Assembly (NCBI GenBank): GCA_016790075.1
Contig: JAEUPP010000044.1
Location: 1 to 64,000, forward strand
Source of the DNA: Rhodanobacteraceae bacterium
Lineage (GTDB): Bacteria; Pseudomonadota; Gammaproteobacteria; Xanthomonadales; Rhodanobacteraceae
DNA: 64,000 bases
Reading direction: 5' to 3'
Made by a program: the position numbers and the translations under genes. The stretch's first letter is position 1. Each line of letters begins with the position of its first letter. Of the stretch, positions 8,081-17,222 are shown piece by piece. Below the pieces are notes generated by a model that had not been told where the DNA came from, made no database searches, and saw only the letters and a program-made list of their open reading frames with translations.

Positions 8081-10510
8081 GTGAGAAAGAAAGCCGCAAG
8101 TCCGGTGTCGCGAAGCACGGCGCGTCACGCGCCTTTTTTTTGCAGTCCGATTCAATGGCTGGCCGGCTTGCTGCTGGTCCTGGGTTTGCTGACTGCACAC
8201 GCCGCCATGGCGCAGACCACGCTGACGCAGCGCCTTAACCTGACAGCACGCGTATGGGGTCTGGCCAAGTACAGGCATCCCGCGGTTACCGCCTGCACGC
8301 GAACCTGGGATGAGGTTCTCGTCAGTCTGCTACCACGCATCGAAGCAGCAACCGATGACGCCGCGTTCGATGCCTCGATCACGGAACTGCTGCGGCAAGC
8401 CGGCAGTGTCAGCGGCAGCGCCGCCGTCGATCAGGCGCCGTCCTGGGTCCGCGTGGCGCCGCTTTCCGCAGCGAACAAGCAGACACTGGCGAACATTGCG
8501 GCCAACCGGCCAACGCGCCAGTGCTATGTCGCGCCCTGGGATGTGGGCCAGGCAGACTTTTCCCGGGACAACGGGTTTGGCGGCTATCCCCTGGACAGGA
8601 ACCTGCGCCTGCTGGGCGCCTTCCGCTTCTGGAACGATGCCGAGTACTTCTTTGGTTACAAGCACCTGATCGGGCGCGACTGGGGTGAAGTCCTCGACGA
8701 GTACGTGCTGCCCATTGCACAGGCGCAGACCCTACAAAGCTATGCCGAGCTGATGCGCAAATTCACGGCAGAGCTCAACGATTCGCACGGTTACTACTAC
8801 TCGGCGCAAATACCCAGCACAAGCCTCAGCCCTCCTTTTCGCATCAGCTGGGTACAGCGCAAGCCCATCGTCGTCGCGATACTGCCCGAGGCTGGCGAAG
8901 TCCACGTAGGTGACGAACTGATCATGATCGGTGACGAACCCGCAGCCGATCGCATTTCCCACATGTACACATTATCGTTCGGCTCGAACCCGATTGCGCG
9001 CCTGTCCAACGCGATCGATATGGCAGTTGGCGGAAACAGCGGAGCGCGCACGTATACGCTGCAGCGGCCGGACGGCACGCAGTATCAGTCGAGAACCACA
9101 GTCAGTGCTGCTTACTCCAACCTGCTGTTTGATGGGACACAGCCCGGCTGGCGTAAGTTGCCGGTTACACCCGAGCGCTCCTGCTCCATCGGTGTGCTCG
9201 ACGTTGGCCGTTATGCCTCACGCGATCGTAATGCGCTGCTGTCGGGCTTGTCCGACACCGATATCCTGCTGATTGACAGCCGCGGCTACCCCAGCGAAGC
9301 CTTCTTCGAGCTTTCCTGGACGGAACTTTTTCCCCGGCTGCTGCCGGCGAATTCAGCCTTCGCGGTGCACGAGACTCCGGACTATGACAATCCGGGCCAG
9401 TACCGGAGCGAGCCCCTGACTCTCGGTGGCAGCACTCCCTACTACCGTGGCCGCGTCATTGTCATGGCCAACGAAAACACCCTCAGTGCGGCGGAATTTC
9501 TCACGATGATGGCCCAGGGCCGGCCTGGTACGCTGGTCATCGGCAGTCAGACCGCTGGCGGGGACGGCGAGATAACGAAAGGTCTGACGTTGCCCGGCGG
9601 CATCACGACGCTATTTTCGAGCAACCGGGTTTACTACCCGGATGGCCGGCAGAGCCAGCGCTTCGGCATCGTTCCGGATCTGCACGTAGCGCCGACCATT
9701 GCCGGCCTGCGCGCTGGGCAGGACGAAGTACTCGCCGCAGCGGCCGACTGCCGCTGGGTGCAATCTGCACCGGCACCGCGCCGTCCGCGCGGCGGTATGT
9801 ACTTCAACCCGGAACGCAGTGGCGAAGGGGTCGAAGTGCACAAGATTGGCGATACCTACCTGGGGATTGGCTACTCCTTCGACGAGCAAGGCCTGCCCGA
9901 ATGGTTGCTGTCGACCAGCCAGGTGCCTGGAGGTGTCTGGGATGCACCGCTTGATCGCGTATCCCGCGACCGCGTCGCTACACCGGTCGGACGCCTGCGC
10001 ATGGACTTCCAGCGTGGGCCTTACTCGCCAGAATGCGCTGTCAGCGATCAATCCGATCTGGCCGGACGCGCCAGCCTGCAATGGCCGCCAGGCGATGGAT
10101 CAAAAACCACCTGTGTACAAAGTCTTTTGTATTCCGATGAATCACCCTATTCGGGCAACTGGGCTGGGCCCGACGCGGAGCTCGGCTGGGGGTTGAGCCT
10201 GCACCACACGGGCTCTACGCTCGTGGTATTCCTCTATGCCTTCGACGCGCAAGGCCGGCCGCGCTGGGCGCTGGGCACGGCGCCCTGGAGCGGCGGCACG
10301 GGCACGATCTCGGTACCTATGCATCGCGTCAAGGGCTTCTGCCGCAGCTGCACACCACTGCCCCAGGTGGTCGAGGCGGCCGGCAGCATCACCTTGTCCT
10401 TGCCACGGCCTGGACCGGACGTCAGCGCGGGCAACTGGGCCGACGTCGACGTCAGCTTTCATGACGGCAGCCGCTGGTTGCGCCAGCGTATGCCCCTGCG
10501 GCGGCTTTAG
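8081..10510 (+). CDS. exported S41-family serine peptidase with two C-terminal modules
   Basis: The protein has 809 residues from a GTG start at 8081, preceded by GGAGCG. A signal anchor or peptide spans about residues 25-46 (WLAGLLLVLGLLTAHAAMAQ). The central part (residues 200-560) is a tail-specific-protease-like S41 domain with a PDZ-like segment. The nucleophile is probably Ser469 in NENTLSAAEF, followed by a GSQTAGGDG turn. Two related C-terminal modules follow: one near residues 567-660 (MYFNPERSGEGVEVHKIG) and one near 688-805 (GNWAGPDAELGWGLSLHH). Both contain a [YF]DxQGxPxW core. Such modules recur in secreted Xanthomonadales proteins without known function. Substrate is unknown. 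It stands alone with 228 bases upstream. Confidence 0.88.
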   Translation: MRKKAASPVSRSTARHAPFFCSPIQWLAGLLLVLGLLTAHAAMAQTTLTQRLNLTARVWGLAKYRHPAVTACTRTWDEVLVSLLPRIEAATDDAAFDASITELLRQAGSVSGSAAVDQAPSWVRVAPLSAANKQTLANIAANRPTRQCYVAPWDVGQADFSRDNGFGGYPLDRNLRLLGAFRFWNDAEYFFGYKHLIGRDWGEVLDEYVLPIAQAQTLQSYAELMRKFTAELNDSHGYYYSAQIPSTSLSPPFRISWVQRKPIVVAILPEAGEVHVGDELIMIGDEPAADRISHMYTLSFGSNPIARLSNAIDMAVGGNSGARTYTLQRPDGTQYQSRTTVSAAYSNLLFDGTQPGWRKLPVTPERSCSIGVLDVGRYASRDRNALLSGLSDTDILLIDSRGYPSEAFFELSWTELFPRLLPANSAFAVHETPDYDNPGQYRSEPLTLGGSTPYYRGRVIVMANENTLSAAEFLTMMAQGRPGTLVIGSQTAGGDGEITKGLTLPGGITTLFSSNRVYYPDGRQSQRFGIVPDLHVAPTIAGLRAGQDEVLAAAADCRWVQSAPAPRRPRGGMYFNPERSGEGVEVHKIGDTYLGIGYSFDEQGLPEWLLSTSQVPGGVWDAPLDRVSRDRVATPVGRLRMDFQRGPYSPECAVSDQSDLAGRASLQWPPGDGSKTTCVQSLLYSDESPYSGNWAGPDAELGWGLSLHHTGSTLVVFLYAFDAQGRPRWALGTAPWSGGTGTISVPMHRVKGFCRSCTPLPQVVEAAGSITLSLPRPGPDVSAGNWADVDVSFHDGSRWLRQRMPLRRL

Positions 10511-10534
10511 GGCTTGCCGAGGCTTGTAGTCGGC

Positions 10535-10574
10535 AAATAAAAAATCCGCACACCGGTTGCAGCCGGTGTGCGGA
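10535..10574 (-). terminator. intrinsic terminator, leftward
   Basis: A 12-bp perfect stem (10545-10556 with 10563-10574, loop TTGCAG) is followed on the minus strand by a T-rich tract (10535-10544, TTTTTTATTT). It sits about 105 bases past the stop of the leftward gene at 10681 and fits a rho-independent terminator for it. It may also help end the rightward peptidase transcript, which stops at 10510. Confidence 0.85.
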
Positions 10575-10680
10575 CCTCAGGGGGAGAAACCATGTTGCAC
10601 AAACAGTGCACCATCCCTGGTGCCCTACCCCACTCCCGCTTGATGCAGCGTGACGCTCAATCGCCACGCCGCCACAAGTA

Positions 10681-11667
10681 TCAGAACAACGTCACACGCC
10701 GATCGACAAAGATCGGGCCCTGCGCGGAATACGAGGGCACGGTCTGGAAAGTGCTGGCCTGCTGTTCGATCTGGCAACGCAGATCAATCGCCACGGTATA
10801 GCTGCCGATTTCGAGCGGCGCATTCGTCACCAGGCTGGTCAGATCGAGCTCGCCACCGACTTCCTTGCTGGCGCCAGGAGCGACCGAGAACGTGGTGACG
10901 ACCTGCGCGAAGCGGCGTGTGGCCGACCAGGTGTTGACGACTTCGCCGGCAGCATTGCGCAACGTGATGTCGAACTCCTGGGTGCTCGGGCAGGTGAAGG
11001 TCTGCGCCTGCGTGCCGGTGTTTTCGATCTTCAGTGTTGCACTCACGCGCGGCGTCATATTGATCAACACGCGCGGCCCCGGCAGCACGGCGCTGAGGCG
11101 GATGCCTGCGGCAGTTGCCGGCTGGCCTATCGTGGTCGCACCAACGCGTGCGCTCTGCAAGGAATATTCCCTGGCCCCGGCGATGTTGCTCTCGCTCCAC
11201 TTGATCAAGCCGACATTCGGCGCAAACCACGCGCTGATCAGACCGGCGTCGGCACAGTTGCGACCGAAGTCCAGGCGCGTGACGCGCTGGAAACTGCCAG
11301 CCGGAACCGTCAGGCTGAGATTCTTGGCTGCTATCGTCGCGCTGTTGTTGCAGCCGCTGAGCGAAAGATTGAAACGCGTGCCGACGTTGCGCGAGAAATC
11401 GGCCAGCAGCACGCTAGCCCGCGTATCGTCGTTGTACAGATAGACGCGCGAATCAGTGGCCTCGGAACTGATCCAGCTCGCGCCTATCAGCGGAAAACCG
11501 TTGACGTGGCGCCAGTTGCCGGCGCTGTCGCCAACCCGGGTCTCGTGCCAGGCGCCGTTGGTAGTTACGTAGTTCGCACTGTCACCCACATTGAGCGGCA
11601 GGAATTCACTGGCCGTGGCGCTGCCCGCAAACAGCATGGCGATGGCGACAAAAACTTGCTTCCTCAT
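10681..11667 (-). CDS. exported protein with BsuPI-like domain
   Basis: The protein has 328 residues. The start at 11667 is set by a strong GGAGGA ribosome site and the signal peptide MRKQVFVAIAMLFAGSATA. Residues 25-180 begin LPLNVGDSANYVTTNG and resemble the beta-rich extracytoplasmic domains that precede BsuPI domains. Residues about 205-310 match the BsuPI family (intracellular proteinase-inhibitor fold): LKIENTGTQAQTFTCPS, QEFDITLRNAAGEVV and the Ala-Pro-Gly-x-Ser turn. The founding member inhibits a Bacillus serine protease, but most relatives are untested and extracytoplasmic. An inhibitor role here is only a guess; proximity to the S41 peptidase gene is suggestive but the genes are convergent. 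Confidence 0.82.
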   Translation of the reverse strand: MRKQVFVAIAMLFAGSATASEFLPLNVGDSANYVTTNGAWHETRVGDSAGNWRHVNGFPLIGASWISSEATDSRVYLYNDDTRASVLLADFSRNVGTRFNLSLSGCNNSATIAAKNLSLTVPAGSFQRVTRLDFGRNCADAGLISAWFAPNVGLIKWSESNIAGAREYSLQSARVGATTIGQPATAAGIRLSAVLPGPRVLINMTPRVSATLKIENTGTQAQTFTCPSTQEFDITLRNAAGEVVNTWSATRRFAQVVTTFSVAPGASKEVGGELDLTSLVTNAPLEIGSYTVAIDLRCQIEQQASTFQTVPSYSAQGPIFVDRRVTLF

Positions 11668-12024
11668 GGTTCCTCCGTAGAACCGTTGCCGGTCGGCGAT
11701 CCAGGCCGGACGCACAGGAATCGCGTCCAACCGGCCGACCGGTGCCCCTTCATGGAGCGGTCGAATACAGCATCGGCACAGCTGCGCGCAGCCGCCCGCC
11801 CGGCCGAAGCTGCGGCCGAATCAAGAGGTTATGTGCGGAGTTGGCACGATGCGTTCGGGCGACTGCCTCGAACGCGGCGAATCTTAGCTACGTGTGATGC
11901 AACGCACAATACAGCGACATTTCACAATTATTAAAAAGCAAAAGCCGCGAGTTGTTACTCGCGGCCTACATCAAGGCTCAGCGCCGATTTGTACGGACAG
12001 CACGAACGCTTTTTGAATTTTCGG
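11668..12024. other. intergenic region with terminator only
   Basis: This region lies upstream of the leftward BsuPI-like gene and downstream of the leftward Gld-type operon. Apart from the terminator at 11925-11965, I see no gene or repeat. The part next to 11667 must hold the promoter of the BsuPI-like gene. The segment 11890-11945 is clearly AT-richer than its surroundings. Confidence 0.5.
11925..11965 (-). terminator. intrinsic terminator of the Gld-type operon
   Basis: A 9-bp stem (11944-11952 with 11957-11965, loop TGTT) is followed on the minus strand by TTTTGCTTTTTAATAATT. This is a textbook rho-independent terminator, 60 bases beyond the stop of the DUF4340 gene at 12025. Confidence 0.9.
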
Positions 12025-13221
12025 CTATTTCGCGTTCGCGGTTTTCTTCGCCTCGTTTGACTTCTCGCCAAGCGGCTTGAGGAATTCCTCGGAGCCCTTG
12101 TCAAAGTTTGCCGCCTTGTAAGCAGGCAGCACGAAGGTCCAGCCTTCTACCCGCTTGGCCAGCATGCCAACTTCCGCATCGAGCTTGGCCGCGCGCTCCG
12201 CCTTGTCCTTGGCCGGATCGACGGCGGCAGGTACCGGTTGACTCCCGTCAGCACCAGCCGGCGCTGACACTTCTGTCTTGGTCTCGTTCTGTACGGCAGC
12301 TACTGACGCATCGAACGCAGATTGATCCTTGTGCGTCTTGAACTGAGCATGGAACAGATCACCCTTCTTCCAGCCCGTCATCTCGACGACGATGCCGTCG
12401 AAGCTCGCGAACGTAGCACGATAGACCTTGCCATCGGCCGGTGGTGCCGCTTCAGCCGCCGGCAGCACATCGTCAAAATTCAGACCGGCCAAGGTCGTCG
12501 CCTGAGTATTCGTTACGTAGTCTGAGGCGAGCTCGCGGCCCTTGGGCAGGTCGGCCAGCCGGTAGTTCGTGTCTTCGGCCTTGTCCTTGAGAATGCGTAC
12601 TGGCTTGCCATCCGGCCGTGTCCACACGACCTCACGCACTCGCGTCGCCGGCAGATCGACGACGAGCTTGTCGAGCCAGTTGGCTGCGGTCTTGTCCGGT
12701 ACCAGGCTGCCTTTTGCAAGCCAGCTCTGGGCTTCACCGGCGCGGCGTACATAGGTTGAATCTCCGCGGGTATTGACGATGCCGACAATCAACTGCGCGG
12801 GCTGCGGCAAGCCGTCCAGCGCGACCAGCATACCCTTCGCATCCGCGGCACCGATGTCGGTGACGCCGATATCCGCATAGCGCTGCTCGTTCGCAGTCTT
12901 TTGTTCGACCAGGCGTGACTGTCCCAGTTTCAGCAAGTATTCGCGGACCTTGCCCGCGTCGGCGGGATAACCGCCTTTTTCCGCAAGCACCCAGCCCTGC
13001 TCGGTCCTGTCCAGCGTCACGAGGCGTTTCTGGCCGGCTCCCGTCACGCTGATGCGTTTAATGTCGTTGATACGCTCGCCCAGTCCGGGCAGCAGTTCGG
13101 CGGCGCCCTGCGCAGTCTCTGCGACTGGCTTGCGCGAGATACTGATTGTCGCGGCAATAGCAACTGCGAGCACAGCGGCCGCACCGAGACCAATCACGGT
13201 TTTTGAGTTCATAGGGTTCAT
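12025..13221 (-). CDS. DUF4340 domain protein of a Gld-type ABC system
   Basis: The protein has 398 residues with an N-terminal membrane anchor (about residues 8-27, VIGLGAAAVLAVAIAATISI) and a periplasmic part. The latter matches DUF4340: RISVTGAGQKRLVTLDR, EQGWVLAEKGGYPAD, and repeats of the same fold later on. The C-terminus is rich in Ala, Lys and Glu. DUF4340 proteins are regularly encoded with GldG-like proteins and probably form part of the envelope assembly with the ABC permease; the biochemical role is unknown. It is the last gene of the leftward operon, 121 bases after the GldG-like gene, and is followed by a clear terminator. Confidence 0.88.
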   Translation of the reverse strand: MNPMNSKTVIGLGAAAVLAVAIAATISISRKPVAETAQGAAELLPGLGERINDIKRISVTGAGQKRLVTLDRTEQGWVLAEKGGYPADAGKVREYLLKLGQSRLVEQKTANEQRYADIGVTDIGAADAKGMLVALDGLPQPAQLIVGIVNTRGDSTYVRRAGEAQSWLAKGSLVPDKTAANWLDKLVVDLPATRVREVVWTRPDGKPVRILKDKAEDTNYRLADLPKGRELASDYVTNTQATTLAGLNFDDVLPAAEAAPPADGKVYRATFASFDGIVVEMTGWKKGDLFHAQFKTHKDQSAFDASVAAVQNETKTEVSAPAGADGSQPVPAAVDPAKDKAERAAKLDAEVGMLAKRVEGWTFVLPAYKAANFDKGSEEFLKPLGEKSNEAKKTANAK

Positions 13222-13342
13222 GATCTGTGTTCGTACTCAAGAAAGGTCTGAACAAGTGTTCACGGCGAGGTCCATGGGTCCAGCTGCCTGTCTCCACGAC
13301 CCCGCCAATTCAAAACTGACCCAGACTTAATCAACGATTCTC

Positions 13343-15214
13343 TCAAGTGCGCCCGCGGCGCCGTCTCCAGCCGACGAAAGCCAGCGCGGCGATGACCAGC
13401 AGCAGCGGCACCAGCAGGATATTGACGAACTTCAGCCAGCTGCCCAGCGCCTCGATGTCCGCATCGAGCTGGCGGCGTACTTCACGCAGCTGTTTGCGAA
13501 TGTCGACTTTGCGTTTGAGGAAGTTGTCGAGCTCGGCCTTCTGCGCGGCGGACAGCACCATGGCCTGATCCTGACTCTTCGCACTCTGCAGTTCGGTGAG
13601 CTTACGTTCGGTCTCCGCCAGTTCCTGCTGCAGCTGCTTTTCCTTCTGCCGGAAGCTGTCGTCCGCTTTGCGCTTCAGCTCGGCGACTCGCGTAAACGGG
13701 CGCTGCGAGGTCGCGCGGCCACGGATCGAGATCAGATCGGAGTCACCCGCCAGGTTGTCTACCGCGTTGACGATGAGGTCACCGTTGTTCGCGAATGCGT
13801 TAAGCACTTTCTGGCCAAAAAAGTTCTGCACATCGGCCCATAGCCGGTCGCTGAGGATATCGGTGTCAGCGAACACGACCACGGCGTTTTTCTCCTTCGC
13901 CTCGGCCAGGTGGCCAGCGTCCTTGCGTTCGGGGAACGCGGTCTTGAAACGCCCTTCCAGACGTGCGGCAAGCACGAAGGGCTGCCCCGCTGGTTTGAAA
14001 TCGGCCAGCAAGGACGAAGGATCGGCGAGGAACTTGAGGCGGTCCGACGGTGCGCTCATGGACTGATCACTGGACTGGATCAGCGGCACCAGCCTGGACT
14101 GGGAATCCTTGGCCAGTTCCAGATACCCCACCGTCGACATATTGATCGAATCGAGGTTCGCCGTAATCACATCGTCAGCACTGAGATCCTTGCGCGCAAA
14201 ACCCAGCACGCCCGGATGCCGCACCGGCGGCATGTTGGGAGAAACGCTGATCTGCAACGCGTGCGCCCGGTCCAGCACGACCTTGTCACGAGCGTAGTCC
14301 AGCCCCCAGGCCTTGAACAGCTTGGACAGATCCGACGACTTGTCGGCGAACATGGCAGCCTGCGGATTCTCCGGATCGGCCCCGGTCTGGTCCTGTTCCG
14401 CGTTCGGATCGACGAAGACCAGCAAATGGCCACCGCGTAGAACGAACTGATCGAGTGCATACAGCGCGTCATCACCAAGATCCTTAGGATGTACCAGCAC
14501 GACGACGTTGATGTCGTTCTCGATGGTCTTGAGCGCGCTTGCATTCATCTGCCGCACGTCGAAGAACTGGCTCAGTTCGCCGTAGACGGCCCAGGGTTCA
14601 CGCATCTGGCGCGTGGCCGGATCAAAACCCATCGCCATCGGCAGACTGCTCACGAAACCAACCGCGGGTTTCTTGCCCGTGCCCAGGTCGTGAATCAGCT
14701 TGGCGATGTCATATTCGGCAAGGTTCTCGCGCCCCGGATCGAACAGCGGAATTTTTGCTTCCCCGTTGGTCGAGTTGCTGCCATAGAGGCCCAGGAATAC
14801 CCGTTCGCCAGCTGGACCGAATGGCAGGCCCTGTATTCCGGCCGCCGCGGCGTGATCCTCGTCCTCGGAATAGGCGATCGGATCCACTACCTTGAGCCGG
14901 ACCTTGCCGTCCGAGCGCGCGGCGATTTCTTCCAGCAGTTCACGCACACGCGGGTAGTAGGCCCGTAGCGCACGCGCGCTGAGATTGTCGGTATCGGCCG
15001 TGCCGCGGTCGGAGAAATACAAGGTGAGCTGGATCGGCTCATCAAGCTTGCGCAGCAAACTGCGCGTGCCTTCGGACAGGGTATACAAGTTTCCATCTGT
15101 CAGATCGAGGCGTGCGCCCCGCAGCAGCAGGTTGCTGAGCAGCACGACGGCGACGAACAGCAGCGCAAGAATGAAGAGCGCGCTACCGGTCAGGGTCTTG
15201 CGATTGAAAGCCAT
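13343..15214 (-). CDS. GldG-family ABC auxiliary protein
   Basis: The protein has 623 residues. A membrane helix lies at about residues 10-32 (SALFILALLFVAVVLLSNLL). It is followed by the conserved RLDLTDGNLYTLSEGTRSLL opening typical of GldG/PF09822 proteins, a large periplasmic domain, a coiled coil at about 510-590 and a C-terminal helix with a basic tail (GWRRRRGRT). In Bacteroidetes GldG works with GldA and GldF in gliding; in Proteobacteria the homologous set exists without gliding and its substrate is unknown. The start is 13 bases after the permease stop. Confidence 0.9.
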   Translation of the reverse strand: MAFNRKTLTGSALFILALLFVAVVLLSNLLLRGARLDLTDGNLYTLSEGTRSLLRKLDEPIQLTLYFSDRGTADTDNLSARALRAYYPRVRELLEEIAARSDGKVRLKVVDPIAYSEDEDHAAAAGIQGLPFGPAGERVFLGLYGSNSTNGEAKIPLFDPGRENLAEYDIAKLIHDLGTGKKPAVGFVSSLPMAMGFDPATRQMREPWAVYGELSQFFDVRQMNASALKTIENDINVVVLVHPKDLGDDALYALDQFVLRGGHLLVFVDPNAEQDQTGADPENPQAAMFADKSSDLSKLFKAWGLDYARDKVVLDRAHALQISVSPNMPPVRHPGVLGFARKDLSADDVITANLDSINMSTVGYLELAKDSQSRLVPLIQSSDQSMSAPSDRLKFLADPSSLLADFKPAGQPFVLAARLEGRFKTAFPERKDAGHLAEAKEKNAVVVFADTDILSDRLWADVQNFFGQKVLNAFANNGDLIVNAVDNLAGDSDLISIRGRATSQRPFTRVAELKRKADDSFRQKEKQLQQELAETERKLTELQSAKSQDQAMVLSAAQKAELDNFLKRKVDIRKQLREVRRQLDADIEALGSWLKFVNILLVPLLLVIAALAFVGWRRRRGRT

Positions 15215-15227
15215 GGTAGATCCCTCC

Positions 15228-15962
15228 TCAGTCGGCTTTCTTCAGATCGATGACGATAGCCGTGGCATACAGCCAGGCCAGTATCGTCAGCGCGAAATAA
15301 ACCAGGTCGCGCAGGTCGACCACGCCCTTGGCAATAGCCTGGAAATGCGCGAACAGGCTGAGCCCGGCTATCGCATCCACCACGCCCTGCGGCAGAAAGG
15401 CCTGGAAGAACCCCAGCACGAGCGGAAAACCCGCCATCAGCAGCAGGAAGCAGATCACCACGGTCAGAATGAACGCGACCACCTGATTGCGGGTCGCCGC
15501 TGACAGGCACGAACCGATCGCAAGAAACGCACCGGCCATCAGCAGACTGCCCAGATAGCTGGCGATGATCACACCGTTGTCCGGATCGCCGAGGTAGTTC
15601 ACGGTGATCCAGATCGGAAACGTCATCGCGAGCGCGATGCCGACGAAAGCCCAGGCCGCGAGGAATTTCGCCACTACGGCCTGCCACATCGTGATTGGCA
15701 GGGTCAGCAGCAGTTCTATCGTGCCGCTCTTGCGCTCCTCGGCCCAGAGGCGCATCGCGATTGCCGGCACCAGGAACAGGTAGAGCCAGGGGTGAAAGCC
15801 GAAGAACGGCTGCAGGTCCGCACGGCCGCGCTCGAAGAACTCGCCGTAGTAGAACGTCATCGCGCCCGCAAGAATCAGGAAGATCACGATGAACACATAG
15901 GCCACAGGCGTCGCAAAATAGCTCGCGAGCTCGCGCCGGAATACCGTTTTTACAGGACTCAT
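15228..15962 (-). CDS. ABC-2-type permease (GldF-like)
   Basis: The protein has 244 residues with about six hydrophobic helices and little else. The opening FRRELASYFATPVAYVFI is characteristic of GldF/NosY-like ABC-2 permeases, as is ERKSGTIELLLTLPI near residue 76, the coupling segment with the ATPase. It starts inside the ATPase gene (ATGA overlap at 15959-15962), so the two are translationally coupled and form one transporter. Substrate unknown. Confidence 0.92.
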   Translation of the reverse strand: MSPVKTVFRRELASYFATPVAYVFIVIFLILAGAMTFYYGEFFERGRADLQPFFGFHPWLYLFLVPAIAMRLWAEERKSGTIELLLTLPITMWQAVVAKFLAAWAFVGIALAMTFPIWITVNYLGDPDNGVIIASYLGSLLMAGAFLAIGSCLSAATRNQVVAFILTVVICFLLLMAGFPLVLGFFQAFLPQGVVDAIAGLSLFAHFQAIAKGVVDLRDLVYFALTILAWLYATAIVIDLKKAD

Positions 15963-16909
15963 GCGCGTGCCTCCGCGTTCGGCAGGGTGATGCTGCGGAA
16001 GACCTCGTCGAGGCGGCCCGCTTCAAGCTGCAGCTGGTTCACCTCGACGCCTTGGGACTTCAGCACTTCGCTGATCGGCACGAAGATCGCACGACCTTTC
16101 TTTGGAATCGCGGTAATGCGGTGGTCATGCGGATCAATCTCGATGGTTTCGATATCCGCAACACGTGCCAGCGCTTCGCGCGCCGCTCCCGTGTTGCTGG
16201 CCGTCAATGACACAGCACCGTGATAGCGTGAGCGTGCCTCCAGCTCTGCCGGCGTCGCATCGGCGAGCAGACGCCCCGCGGCGATGACGATGGCGCGGGT
16301 ACAGACCGCGTGCACTTCCTCGAGTATGTGGGTCGAAATGACGATGATCTTGTCCGCAGACATCGCATTGATCAGCTCGCGCACTTCATGTTTCTGATTC
16401 GGATCGAGCCCGTCGGTGGGCTCGTCCAGGATCAGTGCGGGCGGGTCATGCAGGATGGCCTGAGCCAATCCCACTCGGCGCTTGAAGCCTTTGGACAAGG
16501 TGTCGATGGATTGTGTGAGCACCGACTCGAGCTGCAGCCGGCCTATGACGTCGTCGACCCGCTGCCGGCGGCGCTCACCAACGAGACCACGCAGATCGGC
16601 CACGAATTCGAGGAAGGCGCGCGGCGTCATCTCGCCGTAGCTGGGTGCGCCTTCAGGCAGGTAACCCAGCGCGCGTTTGGCTTCAATCGGCTGGCTCTCC
16701 ACGTCAAACCCGCAGACCTTTGCGCTGCCGGAGCTCGGCGCGAGAAAGCCCGCGATCATTTTCATCGTCGTAGATTTGCCGGCCCCGTTTGGACCTAGGA
16801 AACCGAGCACCTGGCCCGGCTCGACCTTGAACGAAATGCCGTCGACCGCCGTGAACGGACCATAGCGTTTCGTCAGTGCAGAAGTTTCGATCATCGTCTG
16901 ATCACCCAT
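15959..16909 (-). CDS. ABC transporter ATP-binding protein (GldA-like)
   Basis: The protein has 316 residues. The nucleotide-binding domain has Walker A GPNGAGKSTT (near residue 39), a signature region LSKGFKRRVGLAQAI (near 138; degenerate LSGGQ as usual in this subfamily), Walker B ALILDEPTDGLDPNQ and the switch His in ISTHILEEV. The C-terminal 90 residues are the accessory domain seen in DrrA/GldA-type ATPases. An internal ATG at 16894 with GGGTGA seven bases before it may be the true start. It is the first gene of the leftward operon that continues with permease, GldG-like and DUF4340 genes. Confidence 0.92.
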   Translation of the reverse strand: MGDQTMIETSALTKRYGPFTAVDGISFKVEPGQVLGFLGPNGAGKSTTMKMIAGFLAPSSGSAKVCGFDVESQPIEAKRALGYLPEGAPSYGEMTPRAFLEFVADLRGLVGERRRQRVDDVIGRLQLESVLTQSIDTLSKGFKRRVGLAQAILHDPPALILDEPTDGLDPNQKHEVRELINAMSADKIIVISTHILEEVHAVCTRAIVIAAGRLLADATPAELEARSRYHGAVSLTASNTGAAREALARVADIETIEIDPHDHRITAIPKKGRAIFVPISEVLKSQGVEVNQLQLEAGRLDEVFRSITLPNAEARA

Positions 16910-17222
16910 GATTTCCAGTGCAAGCCGTTACCCGATCACGCGGCTGGGACGCGCGATAGGAACGGCGATGTGTTTTTCCGGCGCGTCCGCGCCGGCACAT
17001 CCGGCAGCTGCGATACGGCACGGGAATCAAGCCACGTGCTCGCAGGCGGATGCGACGCAATGTACCGCAAAGTTACGCAAAAGTTCCCGCGGCCTGCACC
17101 TGGAGCAAGGTGCTGGCGCGGTCATGCACAAAGCCGGCGACAACCACGGCCTGGGCGATGCGGTACAAATAAAAAACCCCCGGCAGTGCGGGGGTTTTTG
17201 GGGAGCGGCTACTGCACGCTGC
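16910..17222. other. intergenic region upstream of the Gld-type operon
   Basis: This should contain the operon promoter near 16910-17000. Apart from the hairpin at 17172-17199 I see no gene, repeat or recognisable operator. Confidence 0.5.
17172..17199. terminator. bidirectional intrinsic terminator
   Basis: AAAAACCCCCG (17172-17182) pairs with CGGGGGTTTTT (17189-17199) around a 6-base loop. The A/T flanks give a U-run in either direction. On the minus strand it lies 23 bases after the stop of the SRPBCC gene at 17223, its likely client. Confidence 0.92.
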
